Positions 32,049 through 40,405 of a stretch of 64,000 bases of DNA are shown here, in pieces (the first letter of the stretch is position 1; the number at the start of each line of letters is the position of its first letter). The DNA comes from Roseibium aggregatum. Lineage in GTDB: Bacteria > Pseudomonadota > Alphaproteobacteria > Rhizobiales > Stappiaceae. The translations under genes were made by a program, and so were the position numbers. The stretch lies in NCBI RefSeq assembly GCF_017309185.1, contig NZ_JAEKJZ010000005.1, forward strand, positions 186,001 to 250,000, in the 5' to 3' direction. The notes beneath the pieces were generated by a model. It was not told the DNA's origin. It worked only from the letters and a program-made list of their open reading frames with translations, and did no database searches.

Positions 32049-32681
32049 ATGTCACTTGAAACAATCCTGAGTTTCGCGTTCGTCGCCGTACTGCTGGTGG
32101 TGTCGCCGGGGCCGAACGGGGTCCTGATCGCAAAGACGGTACCGACGTCCGGAAGGGTCGCCGGCTACGTCAACATCGCCGGATTCGTCGCCGCCTTCTT
32201 TCTGCATGGGACGCTATCCGTCTTCGGTATCTCGATGATCCTGGTACATTCCGCCGAGGCCTTTTTCATCGTGAAGATGATCGGCGCCGCGTATCTCTTC
32301 TGGATCGGCCTGAAGGCGCTGCGAGACGCGCTCTTTCATTGGGAACGGCCTGCTCCGGTTTCGGCGGCCAAACGGAAACGAACTTTGGCGCGGGCCTTCA
32401 GCGAGGGGTTTTTGACCAACGCGCTGAACCCCAAGGTCTCGCTGTTTTACCTCGCCGCCTTTCCTCAGTTCATCCCCGTGGGAGACGGGGCGGTGACCTC
32501 GGCCATGTCGCTGGTCGGTCTTCATGCGGCGATCAATGCGGCCTGGTTCGGCTCCCTGGTGGTCGTCTTCTCAAAGATGGGGGCTGCCGTCCGCAAACCC
32601 TCCGTGCAGCGGTGGGTGAAAGGAGTTACCGGAACTGTCTTCATGGGGTTCGGTTTGAAAGTCGCGATGCTCAGGCCGTGA
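32049..32681 (+). CDS. LysE-family translocator (amino-acid exporter)
   Basis: The 210-aa inner-membrane protein has six predicted helices and the LysE/RhtB signature VSPGPNGVLIAKT at residues 18-30, plus the EGFLTNALNPKVSLFYLAAFPQF block. Members export amino acids such as homoserine, threonine, leucine or lysine; the substrate is not predictable. It lies directly upstream of the SRP RNA gene. Confidence 0.9.
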   Translation: MSLETILSFAFVAVLLVVSPGPNGVLIAKTVPTSGRVAGYVNIAGFVAAFFLHGTLSVFGISMILVHSAEAFFIVKMIGAAYLFWIGLKALRDALFHWERPAPVSAAKRKRTLARAFSEGFLTNALNPKVSLFYLAAFPQFIPVGDGAVTSAMSLVGLHAAINAAWFGSLVVVFSKMGAAVRKPSVQRWVKGVTGTVFMGFGLKVAMLRP

Positions 32682-32727
32682 ACGAAAGCCCCTCTTTTTC
32701 CGGCAAATAAAAACCTTGCCCGCCCTC

Positions 32728-32756
32728 TTGCCAAACCCCAGGGGGCATCTGATATA
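32728..32756 (+). promoter_or_regulatory. Promoter of the SRP RNA gene
   Basis: TTGCCA at 32728-32733 and GATATA at 32751-32756 are separated by 17 bp. The start site predicted 6-7 nt downstream (about 32763) coincides with the 5' end of the RNA. Confidence 0.65.
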
Positions 32757-32762
32757 AGGCGC

Positions 32763-32863
32763 TCGGGAGGTTGGTGGTGGACGAGCCACTCGCCAACCGG
32801 GTCAGGTCCGGAAGGAAGCAGCCCTAACGAGCCTCGGCACGGGTCGCCGTGCCAGCCTCCCAC
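32763..32863 (+). ncRNA. ffs: Signal recognition particle RNA (bacterial small 4.5S type)
   Basis: The apical SRP domain is unmistakable: GGTCAGGTCCGGAAGGAAGC followed by AGCCCTAA (32810-32827 region), the Ffh-binding loop. The outer helix GGGAGG (32765-32770) pairs with CCTCCC (32856-32861), giving an RNA of about 100 nt. The RNA joins Ffh to target membrane proteins to FtsY/SecYEG. It has its own promoter and terminator. In many Alphaproteobacteria ffs lies just before dnaX; here about 1.3 kb separates them. Confidence 0.97.
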
Positions 32864-32890
32864 CCTTCAAGACAGATCAATCCGTCTGAC

Positions 32891-32921
32891 AAGCACCGCC
32901 GGGTTTCCGCGGTGCTTTTTG
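32891..32921 (+). terminator. Rho-independent terminator of the SRP RNA gene
   Basis: A perfect 9-bp stem (32891-32899/32909-32917) with a 9-nt loop is followed by TTTTT. Confidence 0.92.
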
Positions 32922-32948
32922 CGTTTTGGTCCGCGCGATATCGATGTA

Positions 32949-32984
32949 TTGACATAATGGTACATTGGTACCAAAATAACAACA
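32949..32984 (+). promoter_or_regulatory. Promoter-operator of the RHH gene pair; probable leaderless start
   Basis: TTGACA (32949-32954) and CAAAAT (32972-32977) are 17 bp apart. The predicted start site falls at about 32984, the A of the ATG, and no Shine-Dalgarno is present, so the mRNA may be leaderless. Between the boxes lies TGGTACATTGGTACCAA (32958-32974), which holds the perfect palindrome TTGGTACCAA (32965-32974) and a repeated GGTAC. Such an operator is well placed for autorepression by the ribbon-helix-helix protein it precedes. Confidence 0.6.
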
Positions 32985-33244
32985 TGTCAAAATCGATCGA
33001 ACGCGTTCAGACCGGCATGCGTCTGGAAAAACGTCTTCTCAAGGTCCTGAAAGGGCTTGCGGAGCATCTCGACATCTCGCTTGGCGACCTGATCGAGGGA
33101 ATGGCGCTGCACGCATTCGAGAACAAGCCGCCGTTTTCCGACGTGACGCTCGAAAAGATCCGTCAGCTTAAAGCGGTTTACGATCTGGATCTGGACGCAT
33201 CGGACAGCCACAAACTGAAGGACGGGACCGAAAATGACGCTTGA
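32984..33244 (+). CDS. Small ribbon-helix-helix (CopG-like) DNA-binding protein
   Basis: The 86-aa protein reads like an RHH regulator: a short N-terminal strand (VQTGMRLEKRLLKVL) followed by two helices (KGLAEHLDISLGDLIEGMALHAF) and a charged tail (LKAVYDLDLDASDSHKL). It overlaps the next gene by 11 nt, so the two are translationally coupled. An operator-like palindrome sits in its promoter. It most likely represses its own pair. The longer frame back to 32849 runs through the SRP terminator and is not real. Antitoxin function is possible but unproven. Confidence 0.72.
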   Translation: MSKSIERVQTGMRLEKRLLKVLKGLAEHLDISLGDLIEGMALHAFENKPPFSDVTLEKIRQLKAVYDLDLDASDSHKLKDGTENDA

Positions 33245-33629
33245 AGGTTACACCGGCATGGCGGAAAGGTTCGAGGCGCGGACGCTGGACGCGCGCGAGT
33301 TCAGTCATGTCGATCACATCGGCGTCGCCTGCCACATGCTCCGGAAATATCCGTTTCTGGATGCCGCGCAAAAATACGGCGCGGCGCTGCAGGCTATCGC
33401 CACCGAAGCCGGCGTGCCGGAAAAATTCAACACGACGCTCACGCTGGCCTTTCTCGGTGTGCTCGCCGAGCGCATGGCCGATACACCGCACGAGAGTTTT
33501 GACGATTTCCTGGAAAAGAACCCGGACCTCCGGTCGCGCGCGCTCATGAAAACCTGGTATTCGGACGATAGAATCGCTTCGGAGCAGGCCCGCGGGAGTT
33601 TTCTGATGCCGGACCGGTTTCGCGACTAA
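33234..33629 (+). CDS. Conserved hypothetical protein with SHVDHIGVA motif
   Basis: The 131-aa protein resembles a widespread uncharacterised family that I recall by an H-x-D-H-x-x-V-A motif (here FSHVDHIGVACHML, residues 23-36), a TTLTLAFLGVL segment and a C-terminal Asn-Pro-Asp-Leu plus Ser-x-x-Ala-Arg block. The conserved His/Asp residues could bind metal; no catalytic activity is known to me. It is coupled to the upstream RHH gene by an 11-nt overlap, so the pair forms a compact two-gene unit inserted between the SRP RNA gene and dnaX. Confidence 0.75.
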   Translation: MTLEGYTGMAERFEARTLDAREFSHVDHIGVACHMLRKYPFLDAAQKYGAALQAIATEAGVPEKFNTTLTLAFLGVLAERMADTPHESFDDFLEKNPDLRSRALMKTWYSDDRIASEQARGSFLMPDRFRD

Positions 33630-33985
33630 GTTTTTGTCTTCTTCCGGCTCAGGCGCCGCGAGTTGGAGCGCACCCGCTTGGCATAGGGGCCCACGGTTTC
33701 GGCGCCGAGGGAAATTCCCTTGCGCGTGGAGGCACGCGGTTTCTGACCAAGCGACATTTGCCGGACGGCGGACAGTCCCTGTCGCGCAAGCGCGGTGTTG
33801 ACAGCCGTGGCGGTTTCCAACGCCGCCGCCGCTTTTTCCAGAACCATCCGGTTTATCTCGGTGACATCCTGCGGCTGCCCCTTCAGGGATGCCGCCGCCA
33901 TGGCCTGACAGCGGAGCGCGATGACCATCGGGGCCTGGAACCACAGACTGACAAGATCCCTGGCGAGTTTGGAATTTGCGGACAT
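33626..33985 (-). CDS. Small phasin-like protein with basic tail
   Basis: The 119-aa product is mostly helical and has the look of a phasin-type protein (LVSLWFQAPMVIALRCQAM, then INRMVLEKAAAALETATAVN), followed by a strongly basic tail ending RRLSRKKTKT. Phasins coat polyhydroxyalkanoate granules, and basic tails resemble PHA-granule/DNA-linking proteins; neither role is proven here. GGAGGG lies 6 nt upstream of ATG 33985 on this strand. It overlaps the preceding plus-strand gene by 4 nt at the 3' ends and is divergent from dnaX. Confidence 0.7.
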   Translation of the reverse strand: MSANSKLARDLVSLWFQAPMVIALRCQAMAAASLKGQPQDVTEINRMVLEKAAAALETATAVNTALARQGLSAVRQMSLGQKPRASTRKGISLGAETVGPYAKRVRSNSRRLSRKKTKT

Positions 33986-34141
33986 GGTGGCCCTCCAGGC
34001 GAGTTGTCCCGAACACATATGGATATTCGTGAAACCCGTAAAAGGCCTTCGGGTTCCGGGCCCGATGGCCAATTTCGACAACACAGGAAAACTTTCAAAA
34101 CCCCGTCCAACTTTTTTCAAAATACCGCTATGGTGCGGCTC

Positions 34142-36067
34142 ATGGATGAGACAGGTTTTCAAGACGAGGGCGCGGAGCAGGCGCCGGGGTTGATTCCCGA
34201 AAGCGGCACCGCCAAATCCGGAGCCGGCGACGGCGCCTACCGTGTTCTGGCGCGCAAGTACCGTCCGAAAACCTTCGAGGACCTGGTCGGCCAGGAACCG
34301 ATGGTCCAGACGCTGGAAAACGCGTTCGAGACCGGGCGTATCGCCCAGGCCTGGATGCTGACCGGCGTGCGTGGTGTCGGCAAGACGACGACGGCGCGCA
34401 TTCTGGCCCGCGGCCTGAACTACGAAGTGCCGGGCGCCGCAGGCAAGCCGACCGTCAAGCTTGAGCAGGAAGGAACCCACTGCAAGGCGATCATGGAAGG
34501 CCGTCATGTCGATGTCATCGAGATGGACGCCGCCTCCCACACCGGCATCAACGACATTCGCGAGATTATCGACGCGGCCCGCTATCGTCCGGCGACGGCG
34601 CGCTACAAGGTTTACATCATCGACGAAGTGCACATGCTTTCCAACGCGGCTTTCAACGGCCTGCTGAAGACGCTGGAAGAACCGCCGGAGCATGTGAAAT
34701 TCATTTTTGCCACGACCGAAATCCGCAAGGTGCCGATTACGGTTCTGTCGCGCTGCCAGCGCTTCGACCTGCGCCGCATCGAGCAGGCGAAACTGATCGG
34801 CTTGCTGCGACGGATCTCGGACGCGGAAGGCATCGAAATCTCCGACGAGGCTCTGATGCTGATCGCCCGGGCGGGTGAGGGCTCGGCACGCGATTCGCTG
34901 TCGCTTCTGGATCAGGCCATGGCCCATGGCGCCGGAGCGATCCAGGCGGACGATCTGCGCCAGATGCTTGGTCTGGCGGACCGGGTCCGGGTGATCGACC
35001 TGTTCGAACATGTCATGGCCGGCCGGATCGAGGAAGCCCTCGACGAACTCCAGGCCCAGTACGAGGTCGGCGCCGATCCGGCGATCGTTCTGACCGATCT
35101 GGCGGATTTCACCCATCTGGTGACCCGCATCAAGGTCGCGCCGAAGTCCGCCGACGAGGCCTCGGTCACCGAAGCCGAGCGTGCCAGGGGACGTGAATGC
35201 GCGGAGAAACTGTCCGTGCGGCTGTTGTCGCGGGCCTGGCAGATCCTGCTGAAGGGCGTTCAGGAGGTTCAGGCGGCGTCCAAACCGTTGGCGGCGGCCG
35301 ACATGGTGCTGGTCCGGCTCGCCTATGCGGCGGATCTGCCCGATCCGGGCGAACTGATGGAAAAGGTCAGGAGCGGCCAGATGCCGCTTGGCGGTTCGGC
35401 GCCGGCGAACCCCGGCTCCGCTCCGGGTGGAGGCGGCGCGCAGGCGATGGCTGTGGGCGGGACCGCCATGCCTGGCGCCGGCGGAAACGGCGGCCCGGCG
35501 ATGCAGGCCTCCGCGCGTCCTCAGCTGGCGGCGATCCAGGGTGGAATGCCACAGGCAGAACCTGTTCGACAGACCGCGCCGGAAACCGCACCGGCACCGG
35601 AAACACAACCAGCGCCGGCTTACGCGCTGAAAAACCTGCGCGATTGCGCGGCCCTGGCATCGGAAAAACGCGATATTCCGATGAAGGTGGCGATCCAGCG
35701 GCAGATGCGGCTGGTGAAATTCGAATCGGGCAAGATCGAGATACAGCCGACGGAAGATGCGCCGGCCGACATTGCCGGCGAACTCGGCCGCAAACTCACG
35801 GAATGGACCGGACAGCGCTGGTGGGTGGTTGTTTCGCGCAGTCAGGGCCGTCCGACCATTCACGAGGAAGAGGAAGCCAACCAGCAGCAGCTTCTCTCCG
35901 ACGCGAAGTCCCACCCGACGGTCGCCGCTCTTCTGGCCCAGTTTCCGGGCGCCAAGGTTGTCGACGTGAAGGTGCAGATTTCGGAAGAGGACGAGGCGGC
36001 CATGGCGGACCCCCTGGTGAACGACCCGCTGCTCAACGAGGCGCTCGGCAATGACGAAGAGGATTGA
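34142..36067 (+). CDS. dnaX: DNA polymerase III subunit gamma/tau
   Basis: DnaX is the clamp-loader ATPase and organiser of the replicative polymerase. The 641-aa protein has the AAA+ domain with YRVLARKYRPKTFEDLVGQE (about 28-47), Walker A GVRGVGKTTTA, DExx-type Walker B YIIDEVHML and the sensor SRC (VLSRCQRFDL). Most zinc-module cysteines of the E. coli protein are missing (only THCKAI remains), which as I recall is usual in Alphaproteobacteria. A Gly/Ala/Pro-rich linker (about 415-490) precedes the tau C-terminal domain. ATG 34142 and in-frame ATG 34130 are both possible; neither has a good Shine-Dalgarno. ybaB follows 89 nt downstream. Confidence 0.95.
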   Translation: MDETGFQDEGAEQAPGLIPESGTAKSGAGDGAYRVLARKYRPKTFEDLVGQEPMVQTLENAFETGRIAQAWMLTGVRGVGKTTTARILARGLNYEVPGAAGKPTVKLEQEGTHCKAIMEGRHVDVIEMDAASHTGINDIREIIDAARYRPATARYKVYIIDEVHMLSNAAFNGLLKTLEEPPEHVKFIFATTEIRKVPITVLSRCQRFDLRRIEQAKLIGLLRRISDAEGIEISDEALMLIARAGEGSARDSLSLLDQAMAHGAGAIQADDLRQMLGLADRVRVIDLFEHVMAGRIEEALDELQAQYEVGADPAIVLTDLADFTHLVTRIKVAPKSADEASVTEAERARGRECAEKLSVRLLSRAWQILLKGVQEVQAASKPLAAADMVLVRLAYAADLPDPGELMEKVRSGQMPLGGSAPANPGSAPGGGGAQAMAVGGTAMPGAGGNGGPAMQASARPQLAAIQGGMPQAEPVRQTAPETAPAPETQPAPAYALKNLRDCAALASEKRDIPMKVAIQRQMRLVKFESGKIEIQPTEDAPADIAGELGRKLTEWTGQRWWVVVSRSQGRPTIHEEEEANQQQLLSDAKSHPTVAALLAQFPGAKVVDVKVQISEEDEAAMADPLVNDPLLNEALGNDEED

Positions 36068-36156
36068 TCGGAGCGTATTGTTCTTCTAAAGGCAAACCCC
36101 AGATGAATGGTTGACGCGCCGGTGTCGCGCGCAGAGGTGTTGGAAGGAGTAGTTCC

Positions 36157-36477
36157 ATGGACTTCCTCAAAATGATGAAGCAGGCCAAGCAGATGCAGGA
36201 GCAGATGGGGTCCCTGCAGGAACAGATCGTCGAGATCGAGGCGGAAGGAACCTCCGGCGGTGGCCTGGTCAGCCTGCGTCTCAACGGCAAGGGCGAGCTG
36301 AAAAGCCTGAAGATCGATCCGTCGCTTCTGAAGGAAGAAGAAGGCGAGATCCTCGAGGACCTGATCATTGCCGCGCATACCGACGGACGCGTCAAGATCG
36401 ATCAGGCGATCCAGGACAAGACCCAGGAACTCATGGGCGGCCTCGGTCTGCCGGCGGGCATGAAACTTCCGTTTTGA
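36157..36477 (+). CDS. ybaB: YbaB/EbfC nucleoid-associated protein
   Basis: The 106-aa protein is the standard dnaX-recR neighbour: N-terminal helix DFLKMMKQAKQMQEQMGSLQ, a beta-sheet core (VSLRLNGKGELKSLKIDPSL) and C-terminal helix ending GLPAGMKLPF. It forms dimers that bind DNA and coat the nucleoid. GAAGGAG precedes ATG 36157. Confidence 0.95.
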   Translation: MDFLKMMKQAKQMQEQMGSLQEQIVEIEAEGTSGGGLVSLRLNGKGELKSLKIDPSLLKEEEGEILEDLIIAAHTDGRVKIDQAIQDKTQELMGGLGLPAGMKLPF

Positions 36478-36517
36478 GTTTGGGGGCGAGGAGCACCTGC
36501 CGGGAGCTTGATCTTCA

Positions 36518-36628
36518 CCGGGTCATGCCATGACTTGATCGTGGCATCCATGCCGATTGATTTCCTGATTTTGGTTGGCTTGAGAGCGGCAACGGCATGG
36601 ATTGCAGGGTCAAGCCCGGCAATGACCG
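36518..36628. repeat. Inverted pair of REP-like palindromic units between ybaB and recR
   Basis: Two related units face each other, 36518-36554 (minus sense) and 36594-36628 (plus sense), 39 nt apart. Aligned in the same sense both run GGCATGGAT..GC..., through a TCAAG centre, to ...ATGACC. This matches, from memory, an intergenic REP class common in Rhizobiales whose units contain a GGGTCAAGCCCGG-like palindrome. Pairs of this kind (BIME-like) can stabilise mRNA or mark old transposition by REP-associated transposases. Confidence 0.65.
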
Positions 36629-36671
36629 TGGAAAGATGAGGCTTCTGTCGTGAAAAGGGCATTTTCGTAGG

Positions 36672-37280
36672 ATGGCGCAAAAGAGTGTCGCGGGACCGGA
36701 AATCGAGCGGCTGATCCAGCTTCTGGCGAAGCTGCCGGGTCTGGGGCCGCGCTCCGCCCGCCGCGCCGCCCTGCATCTCATCAAGAAAAAGGATCAGCTG
36801 CTGGTGCCGCTCGCGGACGCGATGGGCGTCGCGGTCCGGGAAATCGGCATCTGCTCGGTCTGCGGTACGGTCGACACCTGCGACCCCTGCACCATTTGCT
36901 CCGATCCGCAGCGCGACCGGAGTGTTCTGGTGGTCGTGGAGGATGTCGCCGATCTCTGGGCCCTGGAGCGGGCGGGTGCGGTCAATGCCCGCTACCACGT
37001 GCTTGGCGGCACGCTGTCTCCTCTTGACGGTGTCGGTCCGGAAGACCTCAATCTCGCTTCTCTTGTGGAGCGCTGTGCGGCGGGAGACCTGGCCGAAGTG
37101 ATCCTGGCGATCAATGCCACCGTGGAGGGGCAGACCACGGCCCATTACATCATGGACCAGCTTTCCCATCTCGATGTGACAGTCACCCGGCTGGCCCACG
37201 GCGTCCCGGTCGGTGGGGAACTCGATTATCTGGACGAAGGCACGCTTGCCCAGGCGCTGAAGGCGCGGACACGGGTTTGA
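36672..37280 (+). CDS. recR: Recombination protein RecR
   Basis: RecR works with RecF and RecO to load RecA at gaps. The 202-aa protein has an N-terminal helix-hairpin-helix ([20 protein letters not shown]), a four-cysteine zinc finger ([16 protein letters not shown]) and a Toprim domain ([16 protein letters not shown]). GATGGC around ATG 36672 has a weak GTAGG upstream. It is part of the dnaX-ybaB-recR group, with REP-like repeats in the preceding gap. Confidence 0.96.
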   Translation: MAQKSVAGPEIERLIQLLAKLPGLGPRSARRAALHLIKKKDQLLVPLADAMGVAVREIGICSVCGTVDTCDPCTICSDPQRDRSVLVVVEDVADLWALERAGAVNARYHVLGGTLSPLDGVGPEDLNLASLVERCAAGDLAEVILAINATVEGQTTAHYIMDQLSHLDVTVTRLAHGVPVGGELDYLDEGTLAQALKARTRV

Positions 37281-37293
37281 AAAAAGGCAAGTC

Positions 37294-38310
37294 TCAGATC
37301 GACCACCGCACGCTGTTCGGTCGATAAATCCCGCGCGCGGAGGCCCTGGCGATGTGATAGGCGATCACGGCCTTTTCCGCCGCCGTAAGATTGTCTTTCC
37401 ACTTGTGCAGACTGCTGGCGTTGATGGTGTTTTTGCCCGTACGGTTCGTGCTGGGGCTCGAGGCGTGGCCGAAGACGGACGGTTCGAGGCAGCATGCGTG
37501 AAAGTCGATACCGAGGAACCCGCAGACCCGTTTCATGATGTCTTCCGGACGGGTCGCGAGATCCTCGTATTTGACCTTCAGAATCTTGTCGGTCCGGGGC
37601 AGGGTTCGCGACAGGACATGATCCTGGGCATAGGAGCGCACCACTTTCAAAAATCCGGCCCTGTCGGTGGACCAGCGAACCGTGGACCTGCCCATGTCCG
37701 CTTCATGGCGCATATGGCTCCAGATGCGCGCGTAAGGGTTCCGGGTCATGAAGACCATTTTTCCCTCTGGCCAACTTTCGAAAAACCAGTCCAGGGCACC
37801 GTGGCGAAGCTGGCCGACCGGTTGCTTGAAGACCATGTGAGGTCCGAATGACAGTTCCGGAACCGTCGCCGCCACCGCGGCTTGCAAGGCCTTGAACGCG
37901 GCGTCCACGTTGAATTTGCGGTCCCCCCCCGCGTTGGTCTGCATTTCTGCAAGAAGTTCGGCGTAATAGATCCGGAAGAATGTCGCGTGATCGAAGCGAT
38001 CGCTCTTGATCTTCGCGATCTTCTTGTCTTTGGCGACGTCCTGCAGAAAAGCGGAAATCCGCTCGACGTCGAAGGTTCCTTGCTCTTCAAGCTCGGCCCG
38101 GAACGCGATGGATTCCCGCGTGGGGTGCAGGCGGTTCCGCAGTCTGAAAAGGAAGTTCCGGTTGACCGCAACGGGAGATGCCGTCGAATCCCGGCTGAAA
38201 GAGGCGTAGAAATAAGGTTCGACCGGATAAACCAGGCACTCGGGGTGGCCATCGAGCAGTGACTGTAAGAGTGTCGTTCCGGAATGGGTATGCCCTGACA
38301 GCCAAAACAT
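37294..38310 (-). CDS. Sulfotransferase-family protein
   Basis: The 338-aa product starts MFWLSGHTHSGTTLLQSLLDG, the 5'-PSB loop of PAPS-dependent sulfotransferases, and has the 3'-PB region VFMTRNPYARIWSHMRH plus the KVKYEDLATRPED motif. It probably transfers sulfate from PAPS to a sugar, lipid or peptide; the acceptor is unknown. A run of eight C (37923-37930), read as G on the coding strand, lies mid-gene and could slip. The stop lies 13 nt past the convergent recR stop. The start at 38310 excludes 33 upstream residues of non-family character. Confidence 0.85.
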   Translation of the reverse strand: MFWLSGHTHSGTTLLQSLLDGHPECLVYPVEPYFYASFSRDSTASPVAVNRNFLFRLRNRLHPTRESIAFRAELEEQGTFDVERISAFLQDVAKDKKIAKIKSDRFDHATFFRIYYAELLAEMQTNAGGDRKFNVDAAFKALQAAVAATVPELSFGPHMVFKQPVGQLRHGALDWFFESWPEGKMVFMTRNPYARIWSHMRHEADMGRSTVRWSTDRAGFLKVVRSYAQDHVLSRTLPRTDKILKVKYEDLATRPEDIMKRVCGFLGIDFHACCLEPSVFGHASSPSTNRTGKNTINASSLHKWKDNLTAAEKAVIAYHIARASARGIYRPNSVRWSI

Positions 38311-38524
38311 CGCGCTTCTTATTTCAACTCCGCCAAACTGGGCTCCTGTGGCGCGAAACCCCGAGCCCCCCTTTGCGCCCTTCCTAAGGGAGGCGCCTGC
38401 TTTGCGCAACGCGAATTGTCAGCCCCTCGCGGGGCGTTGCAGGTCGGCGGTCTGCTTCCGCCCTTGCGCTCGTTCTTCCCTGCACCTATGTCGAAGCGGT
38501 CGTATTCAGATCCTTGCAGGTCCC

Positions 38525-39223
38525 ATGTTCCAAGCTGCCTTCCGTGCCATGTCCCAGGTGTTCGAGCCGCCGTTTCGCTCGATTTTCTGGAAAATGCTGG
38601 GCTACACGCTGGGGATCCTCATCGTCATCTGGATCGCGTTGCAAAGTGTCGTCGGGTATCTGCTTGGGCTTGCGGCGACCGAGTATGGGGATGGCAGCAG
38701 CTGGATTTCCTGGGCGGAATGGTCGGTGTCGATCCTGACGGGGATTGGCGCCGTTTTCGTGCTCGGTTTTCTGATCGCGCCGATTTCAGCGCTTTTGGCC
38801 GGACTGTTTCAGGATGAAATCGCCGATATTCTCGAAACCCGCGATTATCCGGCGGACCGGCCGGGCACGGCTCTTCCGCTGTCGCAATCGATTGTGCAGA
38901 CGATCAAGTTCACCGGTGTCGTGATCCTCGGCAACCTGCTTGCCCTGGTGCTTCTTCTCGTTCCGGGCGTCAACCTGATCGCATTCTTCCTGGTCAACGG
39001 GTATCTGCTCGGCCGGGAATTCTTCGAGTTCGCCGCCATGCGCTTCCTGCCGCCGGCGGAGGCCAAGGCCTTCCGCCGCGCCCGCGGCGGGACCGTATTC
39101 CTGGGTGGCCTTGTCATCGCCTGCCTGCTGGCCGTGCCGGTTCTGAACCTGGTGACGCCCATCTTTGCCACCATCTTCATGATCCATGTCTACAAGAAAC
39201 TTGCATCCGCCGCCGCGATCTGA
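38525..39223 (+). CDS. EI24/CysZ-family membrane protein
   Basis: The 232-aa protein has about five hydrophobic segments (near 20-40, 65-95, 125-150, 160-180, 200-225) and the EI24/CysZ features [16 protein letters not shown] and the [24 protein letters not shown] block. CysZ imports sulfate in E. coli; many alphaproteobacterial members are uncharacterised. It is divergent from the sulfotransferase gene across a 214-nt gap with GC hairpins but no gene, and precedes glutaminase by 29 nt. Confidence 0.85.
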   Translation: MFQAAFRAMSQVFEPPFRSIFWKMLGYTLGILIVIWIALQSVVGYLLGLAATEYGDGSSWISWAEWSVSILTGIGAVFVLGFLIAPISALLAGLFQDEIADILETRDYPADRPGTALPLSQSIVQTIKFTGVVILGNLLALVLLLVPGVNLIAFFLVNGYLLGREFFEFAAMRFLPPAEAKAFRRARGGTVFLGGLVIACLLAVPVLNLVTPIFATIFMIHVYKKLASAAAI

Positions 39224-39252
39224 CGAACTGCCCCTCTGAGAAAGAAGGGGAC

Positions 39253-40185
39253 ATGCAGGATCTTCTTACCGAAATCGCCGAGGTGGCCGCGTCTGATCCC
39301 GACAGGGGAAGCGTCGCCACCTATATTCCAGAACTCGCGGGCATCGATCCCGGCCAGTTCGGGATCGCGGTCGCGACCGCGGGCGGCGAAGTCTTTGCCG
39401 CCGGCGACGCCGACACGCCGTTTTCCATCCAGTCGGTGTCCAAGGTCTTTGCGCTCGCCCTTGCGCTCGGTCACGCGGGCGATCAGCTCTGGCACCGGGT
39501 TGGCCGCGAACCTTCCGGCCTGTCCTTCGATTCTGTTTTGTTGCTGGAACGGGAAAACGGCATTCCGCGCAATCCGTTCATCAACGCGGGCGCCCTTGTT
39601 GCGACGGACACCTATCTTGCCGGCTCGTCGCCGCGCGAAGCCTTGGGCGCGTTGCTGCGCTTCATCCGTGCGGCCGCCGATAACGACAGCATTCACATCA
39701 ACGAAAAGGTGGCGCAGTCGGAAATCGCGACCGGTCACCGGAACTTCTCGCTTGCCCATTATCTCGCCTCCTTCGGCAACCTGCGCAATTCGGTCGACAA
39801 GGTGCTCGGCACCTATTGTCACCAGTGCGCCGTGGAGATGACCTGCCGGCAATTGGCGATGGCGGGCCGGTTCCTGGTGGATTCTCCAAGGATGCCGGCG
39901 CTCGTCTCCATTGAACGCCGCCGCCGGATAAACGCCCTGATGATGACCTGCGGCCATTACGACGGTTCGGGCGATTTCGCCTTCCGGGTCGGGATGCCCG
40001 GCAAGAGCGGTGTCGGAGGCGGAATTCTGGTGGTTTCGCCCGGCCGGGCGTCGGTCGCCGTCTGGTCGCCCGGATTGAACCGTTATGGGAATTCGAAACT
40101 CGGCACGGAGGCGATGGAGCGTTTCGCGCACCGCACCGGCTGGTCCGTTTTCGGTGTGCCTCACTCCGGCAAAGACCTTACGTGA
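39253..40185 (+). CDS. glsA: Glutaminase
   Basis: This enzyme deamidates glutamine to glutamate and ammonia. The 310-aa protein belongs to the serine-dependent beta-lactamase-like fold: the SxxK motif is in [16 protein letters not shown] (about 57-72), with [10 protein letters not shown], and the [15 protein letters not shown] and [12 protein letters not shown] blocks. The length is standard. AAGAAGGGG precedes ATG 39253. Confidence 0.95.
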   Translation: MQDLLTEIAEVAASDPDRGSVATYIPELAGIDPGQFGIAVATAGGEVFAAGDADTPFSIQSVSKVFALALALGHAGDQLWHRVGREPSGLSFDSVLLLERENGIPRNPFINAGALVATDTYLAGSSPREALGALLRFIRAAADNDSIHINEKVAQSEIATGHRNFSLAHYLASFGNLRNSVDKVLGTYCHQCAVEMTCRQLAMAGRFLVDSPRMPALVSIERRRRINALMMTCGHYDGSGDFAFRVGMPGKSGVGGGILVVSPGRASVAVWSPGLNRYGNSKLGTEAMERFAHRTGWSVFGVPHSGKDLT

Positions 40186-40303
40186 AGGTGAGTTGGTGAA
40201 TAATCACAGCGGGCAGCTTGAAACGGAACCGGGTAGTAGAGCTTCAGTTTACCTTTTAAACGATTCAAAAGTGGTTTCTCTGCAAATAGACCTATAGGAT
40301 ATT

Positions 40304-40379
40304 TTGACCTTTTGAAGTGTTGGCGCTAGAACCCCCTCTAGACAACGCTTTGAATTGCTTACGTTTGCGTAAACGTAAG
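40304..40379 (+). promoter_or_regulatory. Candidate sdh promoter and 9-bp palindromic operator
   Basis: TTGACC (40304-40309) and TAGAAC (40327-40332) are 17 bp apart, a plausible promoter. Just downstream, CTTACGTTT (40358-40366) and AAACGTAAG (40371-40379) form a perfect 9-bp inverted repeat with a 4-nt spacer, 27 nt before sdhC. A repressor here could block the promoter. The rest of the 220-nt gap (40186-40405) is AT-rich and holds no gene I can support. Related TTACG/CGTAA motifs occur before mdh and sucA. Confidence 0.6.
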
Positions 40380-40405
40380 GTAGCGTCGTACAGGAGAGGA
40401 ATTCC

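Noticed and set aside
32849-32983. N-terminal extension of the RHH protein
   Set aside because: It would start inside the SRP RNA and run through its terminator; the promoter and start-site prediction support ATG 32984 instead.
34400-34500. Loss of zinc cysteines in DnaX as a defect
   Set aside because: As far as I recall, alphaproteobacterial DnaX proteins share this reduced module, and all ATPase motifs are intact.
40085-40297. 70-codon frame at the end of glsA and into the sdh promoter region
   Set aside because: No Shine-Dalgarno and no recognisable sequence; it mostly overlaps glsA.
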